A stretch of DNA of 50,752 bases from RUG708 sp050946535 (lineage in GTDB: Bacteria > Bacillota > Clostridia > Peptostreptococcales > Anaerovoracaceae): the NCBI GenBank assembly GCA_050946535.1, contig JBMNUZ010000012.1:1-50752 (forward strand), read 5' to 3'. The translations under genes and the position numbers were made by a program. Positions 24,062-33,327 of this stretch are shown piece after piece; the first letter of the stretch is position 1; every line of letters begins with the position of its first letter. The notes under the pieces were generated by a model. It made no database searches. It saw only the letters and a program-made list of their open reading frames with translations, and had not been told where the DNA came from.

Positions 24062-24385
24062 ATGAATAAATTAGGAGTAAAGACAGGCAGATACGCAAAT
24101 ACAGAACTTTATACACCGGACCCTATAGATGACAAGGGCACCGGTACGATCAAGATAGATGGTCTCAAATACGGTTTCGAGCAGGGTTTTCAGTTTTACA
24201 AGGTAAATGTGCCGAAGAGCTGGATCAATCCGACCGGCGAACACGAAAAATACGTAAAGCTGCTCTGCACGCCTGAATCGCGTCTGACAGACTGGGATGA
24301 AATCGAAAAATACTTCTATGAATGTGTTCCTGTAGAAGGAGAGGACGAAGAAGAACTGGCCGAAAAGATAATCGCCCTCTATTAA
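24062..24385 (+). CDS. Hypothetical protein, about 107 aa
   Basis: 107 aa, soluble, no signal or membrane segment. Mixed strands (GTIKIDGLKYGFEQGFQFYK) and an acidic C-terminal helix (EGEDEEELAEKIIALY). I recognise no family. GAGGAGG lies 8 bases upstream of the ATG and a strong terminator follows, so it is a real monocistronic gene. TATAAT at 23954-23959 may be its -10, but no good -35 accompanies it. Confidence 0.75.
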   Translation: MNKLGVKTGRYANTELYTPDPIDDKGTGTIKIDGLKYGFEQGFQFYKVNVPKSWINPTGEHEKYVKLLCTPESRLTDWDEIEKYFYECVPVEGEDEEELAEKIIALY

Positions 24386-24411
24386 TTTTTTAATAGGCTG
24401 AATGAATTCAG

Positions 24412-24442
24412 AAAAGCTGCATCAGAATGATGCAGCTTTTTT
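24412..24442. terminator. Terminator between convergent genes
   Basis: 12-bp perfect stem AAAGCTGCATCA with TGATGCAGCTTT and loop GAA, followed by TTTTTA on the + strand. The A/T ends allow some function for the convergent hslO transcript. Confidence 0.85.
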
Positions 24443-24463
24443 ATGTGAATACATTCATATCCG

Positions 24464-25402
24464 CTACATTATGTGCTTTGCTTCGGCTACCATCTTCAGC
24501 CGTTCCAGATGCTCTCTGTCGAAATGGTATTTCTTTTCGCAGAACTGGCAGACAACTTCAGCCTGACCGTCCTCTTCGATCATCTGGTTTATTTCTTTCA
24601 CGCCCAGACTTATGATGCCCTGTTCGAATCTCGAAACCGAGCAGCCGCATTTCCATTCGAAATCGTGGAAATCGAGCGGCCTGACAGCGAACTCGTCAGG
24701 CATTCCGAGGAATGCTCTTTCGAGAAATTCCGTCATTACAGTATCAGGATCGCGGCTTTCGTCGGACGAAACTTCATATGACAGCTCTGAGATCTTGGGC
24801 ATCTGGGGAAGCCATTCTTCGAGAGCCTTTACGGCTTCTTCCGAAGCGTCAGGGAGGAGCTGGACGATCACGCCGCCTGCTGCGAGGACCTCTGCGTTTT
24901 CGTCGAGCTTCACGCCGAGCGAAACTACCGTCCTGACCTGTTCGGACTGATAGAAATAAGATGCAATGTCTTCAGCGATTTCACCGCTGACCAGAGGAAC
25001 CTTGCCTACATAAGGCTCTTTCGAACCGGCCATGTCGCGGATGCATGTGACTGTGCCGCTGCCCAGGGCGCTGCTGATATCGAACGAACCGTCTTCTTTC
25101 GCAGGCGTCTCGACGAGCGGATTGACTATATATCCCTTGACATGGCCTTCACTGTCGGCCGTGCAGAGGATCTGCTGCGCGGGACCGTCGCCCTTGAACT
25201 GCATCGTGATTTTCATTCCAGGCTCGCGGAGCATGAGTCCCATGAGGCCTGTTCCGGTCAGGGCTCTGCCCATGAGATGAGTCGCGAGCGGCGATGTGTT
25301 GTGCAGCCGTTTCGCTTCCTGTACGATGCCGGTTGAAATTCCCATATATACGCGGAAAGAACCGCTCTTGTCTATACCTGTGACAGCTTTTCCGAATGCC
25401 AT
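24464..25402 (-). CDS. hslO: Redox-regulated chaperone Hsp33
   Basis: 312 aa, with the family's standard layout. Hsp33 is a holdase activated when its zinc-bound cysteines oxidise. The four Cys are present as CGC in FEWKCGCSVSRFEQG and CQFC in VVCQFCEKKYHF. The N-terminal domain shows TSPLATHLMGRALTGTGLMG and GDGPAQQILCTADSEGHVKG. AAGGAGGG precedes ATG 25402. Monocistronic, transcribed away from the methyltransferase gene. Confidence 0.97.
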   Translation of the reverse strand: MAFGKAVTGIDKSGSFRVYMGISTGIVQEAKRLHNTSPLATHLMGRALTGTGLMGLMLREPGMKITMQFKGDGPAQQILCTADSEGHVKGYIVNPLVETPAKEDGSFDISSALGSGTVTCIRDMAGSKEPYVGKVPLVSGEIAEDIASYFYQSEQVRTVVSLGVKLDENAEVLAAGGVIVQLLPDASEEAVKALEEWLPQMPKISELSYEVSSDESRDPDTVMTEFLERAFLGMPDEFAVRPLDFHDFEWKCGCSVSRFEQGIISLGVKEINQMIEEDGQAEVVCQFCEKKYHFDREHLERLKMVAEAKHIM

Positions 25403-25702
25403 AGATTTCCCTCCTTGATTTTTCTATATCAACTCATTCAGATTCAAGTAATTTTTTTGATATATTTATATAACCATTTTGAAAGATGATATTCATATCG
25501 ATTTTTCATGTATTTTTTTTAAGAACTTTAATATTCATGCACGGCTTTGGTCAATGTATAATATTATATTATCAGAATAATTTATCAGATTAATGTTTGT
25601 AAAAAGGATTTTCCGGATGCATGCCGGACGGGGAAATCCCGCCGGCCTGTGCAATAACATCGGACCCTGTGTGAAAACAAGCAGCAGAGGAGGTCGGACA
25701 CG
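25403..25702. other. AT-rich divergent intergenic region (hslO / methyltransferase)
   Basis: 300 bases with no coding potential. It contains TATAAT at 25557-25562 on the + strand and a GC-rich hairpin-prone stretch near 25620-25645 in the leader of the methyltransferase gene. No known RNA motif was recognised. Confidence 0.35.
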
Positions 25703-26740
25703 ATGAAAAAGAAATTTTATGTTCCATATAACGTTTATATAATCCAGGAAAAAGTACCTGAAACGATCAGAAATTCCGGAGCTCATATAAAGGAAAAATC
25801 CGCGGAAGCGGCTGAAAAGATAAAAAAGAAGGATTTGCTCCGCCGCAGGAAAAAGCACGATTTTGCGATTCCGCCGATAAATCTGCCGGATGAATATATC
25901 CCGGAAATACATATCATCGAAAATGGGAAAAAGGCCGGTGCTAAGATAGGTGCGGGCATCCATGACGGAGTATCCGCAGTGAAAGACAATGTGGCTTCAA
26001 AGTCTGGAAAGGCAGGAAGACATGGAGCTAAAAAGCGCACCGGCGGTAAAAATACGGCGGCCGTCGTGGGAATGATGATCGGAGCGGCTGCGCTGTCGGC
26101 TGTCTTCATCAGAAGACATATCAATTTGTCGAAAGGCTCTAAAGACATCTGGGACGGCACTGCCAGCATGAACAGCCTGAGATACGCTGCAAACCACCGC
26201 ACGTTCAGGACCCTTACGAACATGATAAGAGACGAGCTCGATCCGTCGATGCGCGTGCTCAACATCGCATGCGGTTCGGGCGATATAGCGAGGAGCACTG
26301 CGGACGTGTGCGGACCTGTCGTAGCGTGCGATTTCTCTGAAAATATGATTTCAAGAGCTCAGAAGAAGGGAACTCCTGACAATCTCATGTGGGACGTGCA
26401 GGAGCCGGAAAACCTTACGTATCCTGCCAACAGCTTCGACGCCGTGATAATCGCAAATGCGCTCAACATGTTCGACATGCCTGAGCTCGTGCTCGAACAG
26501 GCTGCGAGAGTGCTCAAGCCGGGCGGCATACTCATAGCTCCGAATTACGTCAGGAACGGCGGCTTCCTCGAAGATACCGCTCATCTGTTCAAGACATTCA
26601 TGGGACACCCTGATTCGATCGAGTGGACATTCGACGAATATAAGAATTTCATCGTACTTAACGGATGGACCATACTGCGGGAGGATATAATTCCGGGAAA
26701 CAATGTGGAAGCGTTCATCGTCGCTTCGAAGAACGTATAG
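25703..26740 (+). CDS. Class I SAM-dependent methyltransferase with membrane-anchor N-terminus
   Basis: 345 aa. Residues about 180-345 are a UbiE-like Rossmann methyltransferase: VLNIACGSGDIA (motif I), VVACDFSENMI, SFDAVIIANALNMF and VLKPGGILIAPNY. The N-terminal 140 residues are unusual: a Lys/Ala-rich amphipathic stretch, then one hydrophobic segment (AAVVGMMIGAAALSAVFI, about 116-133), which may hold the enzyme at the membrane. The substrate is unknown; lipid or quinone-like molecules are typical of relatives. GAGGAGG precedes the ATG. metK lies just downstream but has its own promoter and riboswitch. Confidence 0.82.
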   Translation: MKKKFYVPYNVYIIQEKVPETIRNSGAHIKEKSAEAAEKIKKKDLLRRRKKHDFAIPPINLPDEYIPEIHIIENGKKAGAKIGAGIHDGVSAVKDNVASKSGKAGRHGAKKRTGGKNTAAVVGMMIGAAALSAVFIRRHINLSKGSKDIWDGTASMNSLRYAANHRTFRTLTNMIRDELDPSMRVLNIACGSGDIARSTADVCGPVVACDFSENMISRAQKKGTPDNLMWDVQEPENLTYPANSFDAVIIANALNMFDMPELVLEQAARVLKPGGILIAPNYVRNGGFLEDTAHLFKTFMGHPDSIEWTFDEYKNFIVLNGWTILREDIIPGNNVEAFIVASKNV

Positions 26741-26873
26741 CAATAACCGGCAGCCGGACCCGGACTAAAACAGGAAATCAGGCCGGATTTTCAGGGGCAG
26801 GTTTTCCCGGGCGGCCGGCTGTCAGGCTGCCAGACATAAATTTAATATATTGTCATATTGCGTTACAGCGCTG

Positions 26874-26910
26874 CAGGCCGTTCATTTTGGGCGGCCTGTA
26901 TTATATTTTT
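26874..26910 (+). terminator. Probable terminator after the methyltransferase gene
   Basis: CAGGCCG pairs with CGGCCTG around an 11-base loop, followed after GTATTATA by TTTTT. The U-tract is offset, so strength is uncertain. Confidence 0.45.
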
Positions 26911-26962
26911 GTACAACTTGCGGATAATGTGTTAAATCAATAACGTTCACGTAAATAATATA

Positions 26963-26990
26963 TTGACAATAGAAACTTTTCATGTAAAAT
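26963..26990 (+). promoter_or_regulatory. Promoter of metK
   Basis: Consensus TTGACA (26963-26968), a 16-nt spacer and TAAAAT (26985-26990), directly upstream of the SAM riboswitch. Confidence 0.8.
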
Positions 26991-27005
26991 TGCATATGTT
27001 GATAA

Positions 27006-27145
27006 TCTCCTTATTGCGAGAGACCGAGGGATCAGGCCCTGCGAAGTCCAGCAACCACCGCGCAGTGCACATGTGCGGAAGGTGCTAATTCCTGCAGATA
27101 TTTATTATCTGAAAGATGAGGTGGAAATCCGACAAAACTGATAAC
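27006..27145 (+). promoter_or_regulatory. SAM-I (S-box) riboswitch
   Basis: The S-box core is clear: a GCGAGAGACCGAGGGA-type P1/P2 strand, the GGCCCTGCGAAGTCCAGCAACC block, the AAGGTGCTAATTCC block and a closing P4/P1 region ending near GATGAGGTGGAAATCCGAC. It controls metK by SAM-dependent termination at the hairpin that follows. Confidence 0.95.
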
Positions 27146-27147
27146 CG

Positions 27148-27177
27148 CCTCTTCCTTGAACAAGGAAGAGGTTTTTT
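27148..27177 (+). terminator. SAM riboswitch terminator
   Basis: Perfect 11-bp stem CCTCTTCCTTG with CAAGGAAGAGG and a 2-base loop, followed by TTTTTT; the attenuator of metK. Confidence 0.93.
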
Positions 27178-27238
27178 AGTACCGCCGGACAATCTCAAAA
27201 ATCAATATCAATTGTGTATATAGGAGCTAAGAAGTAAA

Positions 27239-28414
27239 ATGAAAAAACTGTTCACATCCGAATCAGTTACAGAAGGTCACCCTGACAAGATCTGCGACCA
27301 GATTTCAGATGCAATTCTCGATGCAATTATCGCTCAGGATCCGGACGGCCGCGTAGCCGCCGAAACTACGGTAACTACCGGCATGGTACTGATAATGGGC
27401 GAAATTTCAACATCAGCCAATGTAGATATTCCAGCGGTTGCAAGAGGCGTAATTAACGATATCGGATATACATCGAGCGATCTCGGATTCGACGGAGATA
27501 CATGCGCTGTAATCACGGCGCTCGACAAGCAGTCGCCTGATATCGCGATGGGCGTCGACAAGGCGCTCGAGTACAAGACCGGCGAATTAAACGACCAGAT
27601 CGAAGCCATCGGAGCCGGAGACCAGGGCATAATATTCGGATATGCGTGCAACGAGACTCCTGAGCTCATGCCTGCAGCGATCATCTATGCTCACAAGCTT
27701 GCGCGCAGACTCACCGCCGTACGTAAGGACGGGACTCTTCCTTACCTCAGACCGGACGGAAAGACTCAGGTTACGGTAGAATATGACGAGGAAGGCAAGA
27801 TCAGAAGGATCGATACGGTTCTCGTATCGACTCAGCACGATCCTGACGCTACACTCGAACAGATCAGAAAAGATGTGATCGAATACGTCATCAAGCCTGT
27901 TCTTCCTGACTACCTGCTCGATAATGAGACGAAATACCTCGTAAACCCTACGGGCAGATTCGTAATCGGCGGTCCTCACGGCGATTCAGGACTTACAGGC
28001 CGCAAGCTTATCGTAGATACTTACGGCGGCTACGCGCGTCACGGCGGCGGAGCCTTCTCGGGCAAGGACCCTACAAAGGTAGACCGTTCTGCAGCATATG
28101 CAGCAAGATATGTCGCCAAGAACATCGTAGCTGCAGGCCTGGCAGACAAGTGTGAAATCCAGCTCGCTTACGCGATCGGAGTCGCAAGACCTGTATCGAT
28201 CATGGTCGATACGTTCGGCACAGGAAAGATTTCAGACGAAGAAATCGTAAAGCGCATTGAAGAGAATTTCGACCTCAGACCTGCCGGAATCATCCGCATG
28301 CTCGATCTCAGAAGACCTATCTACAGACAGGTTGCCGCATACGGACACTTCGGACGTACCGATATCGGAGTTCCATGGGAAAAGACCGACAAGATCGAAG
28401 CTCTCAGAAAATAA
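27239..28414 (+). CDS. metK: S-adenosylmethionine synthetase
   Basis: 391 aa. MetK makes SAM from methionine and ATP. Motifs: TEGHPDKICDQISDAILD, the hexapeptide-type loop GAGDQGIIFGYA, the P-loop-like GGPHGDSGLTGRKLIVDTYG and GGGAFSGKDPTKVDRSAAY. TAGGAG lies 12 bases before the ATG, slightly long. Monocistronic, controlled by the SAM-I riboswitch and closed by the terminator at 28505. Confidence 0.98.
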   Translation: MKKLFTSESVTEGHPDKICDQISDAILDAIIAQDPDGRVAAETTVTTGMVLIMGEISTSANVDIPAVARGVINDIGYTSSDLGFDGDTCAVITALDKQSPDIAMGVDKALEYKTGELNDQIEAIGAGDQGIIFGYACNETPELMPAAIIYAHKLARRLTAVRKDGTLPYLRPDGKTQVTVEYDEEGKIRRIDTVLVSTQHDPDATLEQIRKDVIEYVIKPVLPDYLLDNETKYLVNPTGRFVIGGPHGDSGLTGRKLIVDTYGGYARHGGGAFSGKDPTKVDRSAAYAARYVAKNIVAAGLADKCEIQLAYAIGVARPVSIMVDTFGTGKISDEEIVKRIEENFDLRPAGIIRMLDLRRPIYRQVAAYGHFGRTDIGVPWEKTDKIEALRK

Positions 28415-28504
28415 CAGAGATGCGGCCGGGCAAACACGCCGGGCCAGGAGCAGTACATATAGTATCGTCAATAAACGATACTCCTTGGAACAACTAGAAA
28501 TGAA

Positions 28505-28552
28505 AAGGGTGAAGATGATGGAAATCCGTCGTCTTCACCCTTTGTTTTTTTA
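28505..28552 (+). terminator. Terminator of metK
   Basis: 18-bp stem AAGGGTGAAGATGATGGA with TCCGTCGTCTTCACCCTT (two wobbles) and loop AA, followed by TGTTTTTTT. Confidence 0.93.
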
Positions 28553-28625
28553 TTAATACTGTTATGCAGATCTTATTTGACTAATCGGCCTGAAATATAA
28601 TTCATCTGGCCCGCCGGTCTGAAAC

Positions 28626-29882
28626 TTATCCCATCAGTCTGAAATCCGGATTGTCTGATTGATGCAGAATGTCGTCGAAGTCGTCGGACTGAATCGAAAT
28701 GATTATTTCTGCAGTCGTTCCTGACGTACCGCTTACGGAATAAGCTGCAGCCATGTCGTCCTCCGAAATATCCAAGTATTCTATATTGTAAGCCGTGAGA
28801 TTTCCGTCTACCAGTGCGATTCTGTAGAATACGGCGCTAGACGAAATATATACACTTCCGCTGGTATCGGCCGTATAGCTCAGCGAGCTGCTGCTGATCG
28901 AATCGACGCTGCAGAAGGCTGTCATGTCCGAAGAACTGGCTGCCGGAGTCACCATTCCGTATGAGCCGTTGTATGAGAACGTAACCTTCGTGACGCTCAT
29001 GGCGCGTCCGTTCTTGATGGTAATCCGTACAAGACCGGTTGCCGCTGTCATATTTGAAAACATGCCGCTCAATGAATAGTATGGAACGATGTCATACGAA
29101 TGGTTCCCGATAAGCAGCTTTGCAATTACGCAGCTGTCGCCGGTGCTGTCGTATCCGCTGTAAGCTTTCGTGACGATACCGTAGACGACTCCGGTCATAT
29201 TGCGGTCGGCGAGGAGATCTTCTATTGGATCGTCTGCCGGCGTGGAGTTGTAATCGCCGCTTGCGATCATGATCGCGGTGTTGCCGCGGTTAGCAGGAGA
29301 CGAGTTGTTGCTGCTGTTAATTGTCACGCCTGAAAGATTGTCGAGAATGCCGTTCTGTCTCGCCAGGCTGATGTAGCCGGAAGGGTACGATAAAACCTGC
29401 CCGTCGTTGAGCCCCTGCGCTCTTACTATCATCGAGATGAGCTCGTCGTATGTCACGGTGTTGTCCGGTCTGAATGTGCCGTCGGGATAACCGGAGACGA
29501 TTCCGATGCCGGCGCAGTAGTCTATGTATTTATATCCCCAGTACGATTCAGACAGATCTTCGAAATTGTACTTATTGTATGGTGAATAGCTGTCGTCGCC
29601 GTATGCCTTGTAGATAAGAGTACAGGCTTCCGCCCTGGACAGCGTGTTGTATGGCCTGAAAGTACCGTCAGAGTAACCGGTTATGATTCCGGCCGCTGCA
29701 AGCTGTGAAACGGCGTCGTAGAACGGCGTGCCGTACGTATCGCTTAATGACAATGCGTAGGAGACGACAGGCGTTTCAGCCGCGTTTGAAACCGGGATCT
29801 GTGCGCCCGGCATAAATGTGATGGAGGCGCCGATAAGCACTGCTGTCAATGCACATGCCCATTTCTTGATTTTTCTTATCAT
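28626..29882 (-). CDS. SLH-domain cell-surface protein
   Basis: 418 aa. A signal peptide (KWACALTAVLIGASITF...NAAE) is followed by N-terminal SLH modules: TPFYDAVSQLAAAGIITGYS with FRPYNTLSRAEACTLIYKAY at about 50-100, FEDLSESYWGYKYIDYCAG with FRPDNTVTYDELISMIVRA at about 107-158, and a decayed third one. Residues about 225-418 are beta-rich, Ser/Tyr/Thr-rich and unassigned. SLH at the N-terminus is opposite to the protein at 135. ATG 29882 follows GGGAGAGGA; the upstream ATG 29909 has no site. Probably an S-layer-associated exoprotein. Confidence 0.87.
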   Translation of the reverse strand: MIRKIKKWACALTAVLIGASITFMPGAQIPVSNAAETPVVSYALSLSDTYGTPFYDAVSQLAAAGIITGYSDGTFRPYNTLSRAEACTLIYKAYGDDSYSPYNKYNFEDLSESYWGYKYIDYCAGIGIVSGYPDGTFRPDNTVTYDELISMIVRAQGLNDGQVLSYPSGYISLARQNGILDNLSGVTINSSNNSSPANRGNTAIMIASGDYNSTPADDPIEDLLADRNMTGVVYGIVTKAYSGYDSTGDSCVIAKLLIGNHSYDIVPYYSLSGMFSNMTAATGLVRITIKNGRAMSVTKVTFSYNGSYGMVTPAASSSDMTAFCSVDSISSSSLSYTADTSGSVYISSSAVFYRIALVDGNLTAYNIEYLDISEDDMAAAYSVSGTSGTTAEIIISIQSDDFDDILHQSDNPDFRLMG

Positions 29883-29929
29883 AAATCCTCTCCCATTAAT
29901 AAAGAACATCTTAGCATTAAAGATATTTT

Positions 29930-29958
29930 AGTATAATAAATAAATGTGAACAAGTAAA
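29930..29958 (-). promoter_or_regulatory. Promoter of the minus-strand SLH gene
   Basis: On the minus strand TTTACT, a 17-nt spacer and TATACT. The predicted start is about 40 bases before the ATG. The rest of the 312-base divergent region (29883-30194) is AT-rich and shows only the crt promoter. Confidence 0.55.
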
Positions 29959-30117
29959 CTACTTAAAAAATACGACTGGAAAACCTGCAGCTATTATGAA
30001 AATACTCAGCAAATATAATGAAAATACTTACTTCTAATGTTATCATATGAAAAAAGGCATATCAAATACTAAGTCATAATACGAAGTGCGTAAATGATGC
30101 GGCTACATATAATTGAC

Positions 30118-30146
30118 TTGAAAATAATTGCTATAGCACATATAAT
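30118..30146 (+). promoter_or_regulatory. Promoter of crt-hbd
   Basis: TTGAAA (30118-30123), a 17-nt spacer and TATAAT (30141-30146), about 50 bases before the crt start. Confidence 0.7.
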
Positions 30147-30194
30147 GTTTTTTGTAGATTTTACCTGATGCAGACTAGACAGGAGGTGGGCATT

Positions 30195-30968
30195 ATGGCA
30201 TTTGTACTGACAGAGAAAAAAGACAATTATGCGGTTCTTACGCTCAACAGGCCTGAAGCGCTGAACGCATTGAATTCTCAGGTTATTGCCGATATCAGCC
30301 GTGCTTTCGACGAACTACAGGAGGACGATGAAGTCAGGGTCATCGTCATCACCGGAGCAGGACGAGCTTTCGCGGCAGGCGCAGACATCGGAGAAATGGC
30401 GGACCTCAACATGCTTGAGGGAAGAAAATTCGGCAATTCAGGCCAGAGGCTGTACAGAAAGATCGAGAAATCAGAGAAACCCACTATAGCCGCCGTCAAC
30501 GGATATGCCCTTGGCGGAGGACTTGAACTTGCCATGTGCTGCGATATCAGGATCGCGTCCGATAAGGCTGTTTTCGGTCAGCCTGAAACAGGACTGGGCA
30601 TCACTCCGGGATTTTCCGGCACACAGAGGCTCACGGCTATTGTCGGCAGAGGCAGAGCGGCAGAGATGATTCTCACGGCGCAGAACATTTCAGCACAGGA
30701 TGCCATGAGCTACGGACTCGTGAACAAAGTGGTAGAGCCTCAGGAACTGATGCCTTCGGCAGAAGCTATGGCCGCGAAGATCGCATCAAATGCGCCTCTT
30801 GCGGTGAGATGGGCCAATGCCGCGATAAAACGCGGAGAACAGGTCGACATAGATTCGGGCATAGCTATCGAAGCAGATCTGTTCGGCATGTGCTTCGGCA
30901 CAAAGGACCAGAAGGAAGGAATGAAGGCTTTTCTCGAGAAGAGAAAAGCAGAGTTTAAGGGCGAGTAG
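30195..30968 (+). CDS. crt: Enoyl-CoA hydratase (crotonase)
   Basis: 257 aa. Crotonase hydrates crotonyl-CoA and related short enoyl-CoAs. Oxyanion-hole and active-site segments: AGADIGEM, NGYALGGGLELAMCCDIR with a catalytic Glu position in GLEL, and FGQPETGLGITPGFSGTQRL with the second Glu. ATG 30195 follows AGGAGGTGGG; an in-frame ATG at 30168 lies before that site. hbd follows 48 bases downstream, the next step in the butyryl-CoA or 3-hydroxybutyryl-CoA route. Thiolase, bcd and etf genes are not in the window. Confidence 0.95.
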   Translation: MAFVLTEKKDNYAVLTLNRPEALNALNSQVIADISRAFDELQEDDEVRVIVITGAGRAFAAGADIGEMADLNMLEGRKFGNSGQRLYRKIEKSEKPTIAAVNGYALGGGLELAMCCDIRIASDKAVFGQPETGLGITPGFSGTQRLTAIVGRGRAAEMILTAQNISAQDAMSYGLVNKVVEPQELMPSAEAMAAKIASNAPLAVRWANAAIKRGEQVDIDSGIAIEADLFGMCFGTKDQKEGMKAFLEKRKAEFKGE

Positions 30969-31016
30969 AAATAATCAAAACCCGATATATACAAGATTGC
31001 AGAAAAGGAGGCATTT

Positions 31017-31874
31017 ATGGAGTTCAAAAAAATCGGTATCCTGGGCGCTTCAACTATGGGTGCAGGTCTCGTACAGCATATTGCTAACTGCGGATATGAT
31101 GTTACCTTCAGGGCGAGGAAACAGACGTCGGTTGACCACGCACTCGAACACATCGAAGGCCAGTATGATTTCATGATCACCAGAGGCTGGCTCAAACCTG
31201 AGAAAAAGGACGAAAATCTGGCGCGCATCAAAGGCAGCACCAATATAGAGGATCTGTCGGACGTCGATTTCGTAATCGAGGCGGCCAGCGAAAACATGGA
31301 CATCAAGAAGGAAATATTCAGACAGATGGACAAGATCTGCCGTCCTGAAGTCATTCTGGCATCAAATACCTCTTCTCTTTCTATTACGGAGATCGCGTCT
31401 GTGACTGAAAGACCAGGACGCGTGGCAGGCATGCATTTCTTCAACCCGGCTCCGGTAATGAAGCTGGTCGAGGTGGTTCCTGGCTACAATACTTCTGACG
31501 AGACTATCGAGGTTGTCAAGAAAGTAGCCGCTGATCTTCAGAAGACGCCGATAGTAGTCAACGAATCACCGGGCTTCGTAGTAAACAGAATGCTCGTGCC
31601 TATGATCAACGAATGCGTAGGCGTTCTTGCTGAAAATATCGCGTCTGCGGAAGACATAGACAGAGCCATGCAGCTCGGCGCAAACCATCCTATGGGACCT
31701 CTGGCGCTCGCGGACCTCATCGGTCTCGACGTCTGCCTTTCGATCATGGAAGTTCTTCACAGGGAACTCGGCGAGGATAAATACAGGCCTCATCCTCTTC
31801 TCAGAAAGATGGTTAGAGCGGGCAAGCTCGGCCAGAAGACGGGCGAAGGCTTCTACAAATACAACAATAAGTAA
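31017..31874 (+). CDS. hbd: 3-hydroxybutyryl-CoA dehydrogenase
   Basis: 285 aa, the usual length. The Rossmann NAD(P) loop is IGILGASTMGAGLVQ, with Ser where many homologues have Gly (GAGTMG). Catalytic elements: the strand SNTSSLSITEIAS, GMHFFNPAPVMKLVEVV with the catalytic His, and ESPGFVVNRMLVPMINE with Asn. The C-terminal domain ends KTGEGFYKYNNK. It interconverts acetoacetyl-CoA and 3-hydroxybutyryl-CoA beside crt. AAAGGAGG precedes the ATG. Confidence 0.95.
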   Translation: MEFKKIGILGASTMGAGLVQHIANCGYDVTFRARKQTSVDHALEHIEGQYDFMITRGWLKPEKKDENLARIKGSTNIEDLSDVDFVIEAASENMDIKKEIFRQMDKICRPEVILASNTSSLSITEIASVTERPGRVAGMHFFNPAPVMKLVEVVPGYNTSDETIEVVKKVAADLQKTPIVVNESPGFVVNRMLVPMINECVGVLAENIASAEDIDRAMQLGANHPMGPLALADLIGLDVCLSIMEVLHRELGEDKYRPHPLLRKMVRAGKLGQKTGEGFYKYNNK

Positions 31875-32020
31875 CTAATATCAAATGCAGCCGATGCGGC
31901 TGCTGCGCAAGTTTATCAGTAAAACCGCAGCTCCAGAGCTGAGCTGCAGATGAACAATTGAAATGACGGAAAGCGGGTTCCTTCTGCAGGATTCCGGTCC
32001 CTGCCGAAGGAGCCCGCGGA

Positions 32021-32044
32021 CCGTTCCGGCAGGAACGGTTTTTT
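32021..32044 (+). terminator. Terminator of crt-hbd
   Basis: Perfect 7-bp stem CCGTTCC-GGCA-GGAACGG followed by TTTTTT, 147 bases after the hbd stop. Confidence 0.85.
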
Positions 32045-32098
32045 GCGATACGATTTTTTCTTGCTCTTAAAAAAGTATGAATCTTGCATAATATTCTT

Positions 32099-32125
32099 TT
32101 GACTATTCACATTTTAGAGTATAAT
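32099..32125 (+). promoter_or_regulatory. Probable promoter of the LCP gene
   Basis: TTGACT (32099-32104) and TATAAT (32120-32125), with a short 15-nt spacer. The 100-base leader contains an 8-bp stem, CTGAATTG with CAATTCAG. Confidence 0.4.
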
Positions 32126-32227
32126 AAACAAATGCACTGAATTGTTTTACTTTTTCTTTCAATTCAGAGTACAGGATCTTTGTGTACTTAAGCAGCACAA
32201 CTAAAATGACCGAAGGAATAATAAATA

Positions 32228-33181
32228 ATGAAAGCAAGAACTTTTTTAAAATTTTTTCTGACTTTTTTAGTCATATTCACCCTGATAGGCATTCCTTTGA
32301 TAAATGCCGTCTCGAATGTCAATCTTTTTCAGTCAGACAGCACTGGCGACAGCACAGCCGACAGCGAAGGCATGCTGGTTGACGGCAGCGGAACTTTTTA
32401 CGACAAGTATTCCGATGTCAACAGGATCAATCTTCTCATGCTGGGCGTAAACGACAAAATGACGGACACGATCATGCTGCTGAGCTGGGACCTGGACAAT
32501 GACAATGTCGATGTCATCTCTGTACCGAGAGACACTTATTATCATAGAGACGGATACGACGGCGCCGCCGAAAGAAAGATCAATTCCATTTACGCAAGCC
32601 AGGGCGTAAAACCAACAGCGGAAGCGGTAAGCGACGTGCTCTACGGAATTCCAATAAATTATTACGCGATAATAACTTACGACGCAGTCGAGAAAATAGT
32701 CGACGGAATAGGCGGTGTTCCTATTTATGTCAAGCAGGACATGCATTACGAGGATCCTTACGATGATCCTCCTCTGGTTATAGATATAGATAAAGGCCAG
32801 CAGACGCTCGACGGCGAACATGCTGTACAATACCTGAGATACAGACACGGATACGCAAACGGAGACCTCGGCCGTGTAGAAGCACAGCAGGCGTTCATGA
32901 AAGCGCTCTACAAGCAGTGCATCAAACACGGAGTGATCTCATCCGCCAAGCTCATCACCGACAACATCAAATCTGACCTTACGCTCGGTGCGGTCAGCCA
33001 GTACGCGCTGTCAGCCATGAAGCTCGATGAGAATTCGATCAGTACGTACACGGTTCCGGGCGAGGGCAAATACATAGGCTCCACATCTTATTACGTTCAG
33101 GACAAGGATGCCACAAAAGACATGCTCAACGAGATATACAGCGGCACAGCTTCGGATTCGGGGAGCTCATCGTCGGATTAG
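32228..33181 (+). CDS. LytR-CpsA-Psr (LCP) family cell-wall glycopolymer transferase
   Basis: 317 aa. An N-terminal membrane anchor (FLKFFLTFLVIFTLIGIPLI) is followed by an extracellular LCP domain: NLLMLGVNDKMTDTIMLLSW, ISVPRDTYYH with the conserved Arg-Asp, KINSIYASQG and the C-terminal block LRYRHGYANGDLGRVEAQQ. LCP enzymes move undecaprenyl-linked polymers (teichoic acid, capsule) onto peptidoglycan. The tail is Ser/Asp-rich. AAGGAA precedes the ATG. Monocistronic. Confidence 0.93.
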   Translation: MKARTFLKFFLTFLVIFTLIGIPLINAVSNVNLFQSDSTGDSTADSEGMLVDGSGTFYDKYSDVNRINLLMLGVNDKMTDTIMLLSWDLDNDNVDVISVPRDTYYHRDGYDGAAERKINSIYASQGVKPTAEAVSDVLYGIPINYYAIITYDAVEKIVDGIGGVPIYVKQDMHYEDPYDDPPLVIDIDKGQQTLDGEHAVQYLRYRHGYANGDLGRVEAQQAFMKALYKQCIKHGVISSAKLITDNIKSDLTLGAVSQYALSAMKLDENSISTYTVPGEGKYIGSTSYYVQDKDATKDMLNEIYSGTASDSGSSSSD

Positions 33182-33225
33182 TCTTTTGAATACCAGAATA
33201 CTTCTATTCCGGTAGATGATACTTA

Positions 33226-33255
33226 TTGAGGGCTGTTGCTGCAGTCTGATATAAT
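33226..33255 (+). promoter_or_regulatory. Promoter of glpX
   Basis: TTGAGG (33226-33231), an 18-nt spacer and TATAAT (33250-33255), about 70 bases before the glpX ATG. Confidence 0.55.
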
Positions 33256-33327
33256 AAATAATAATGCAATGTACAATTTTCTGGTGGTAGACCTTACTGC
33301 CATGTTATTATTCGGAGGCACGAAAAA

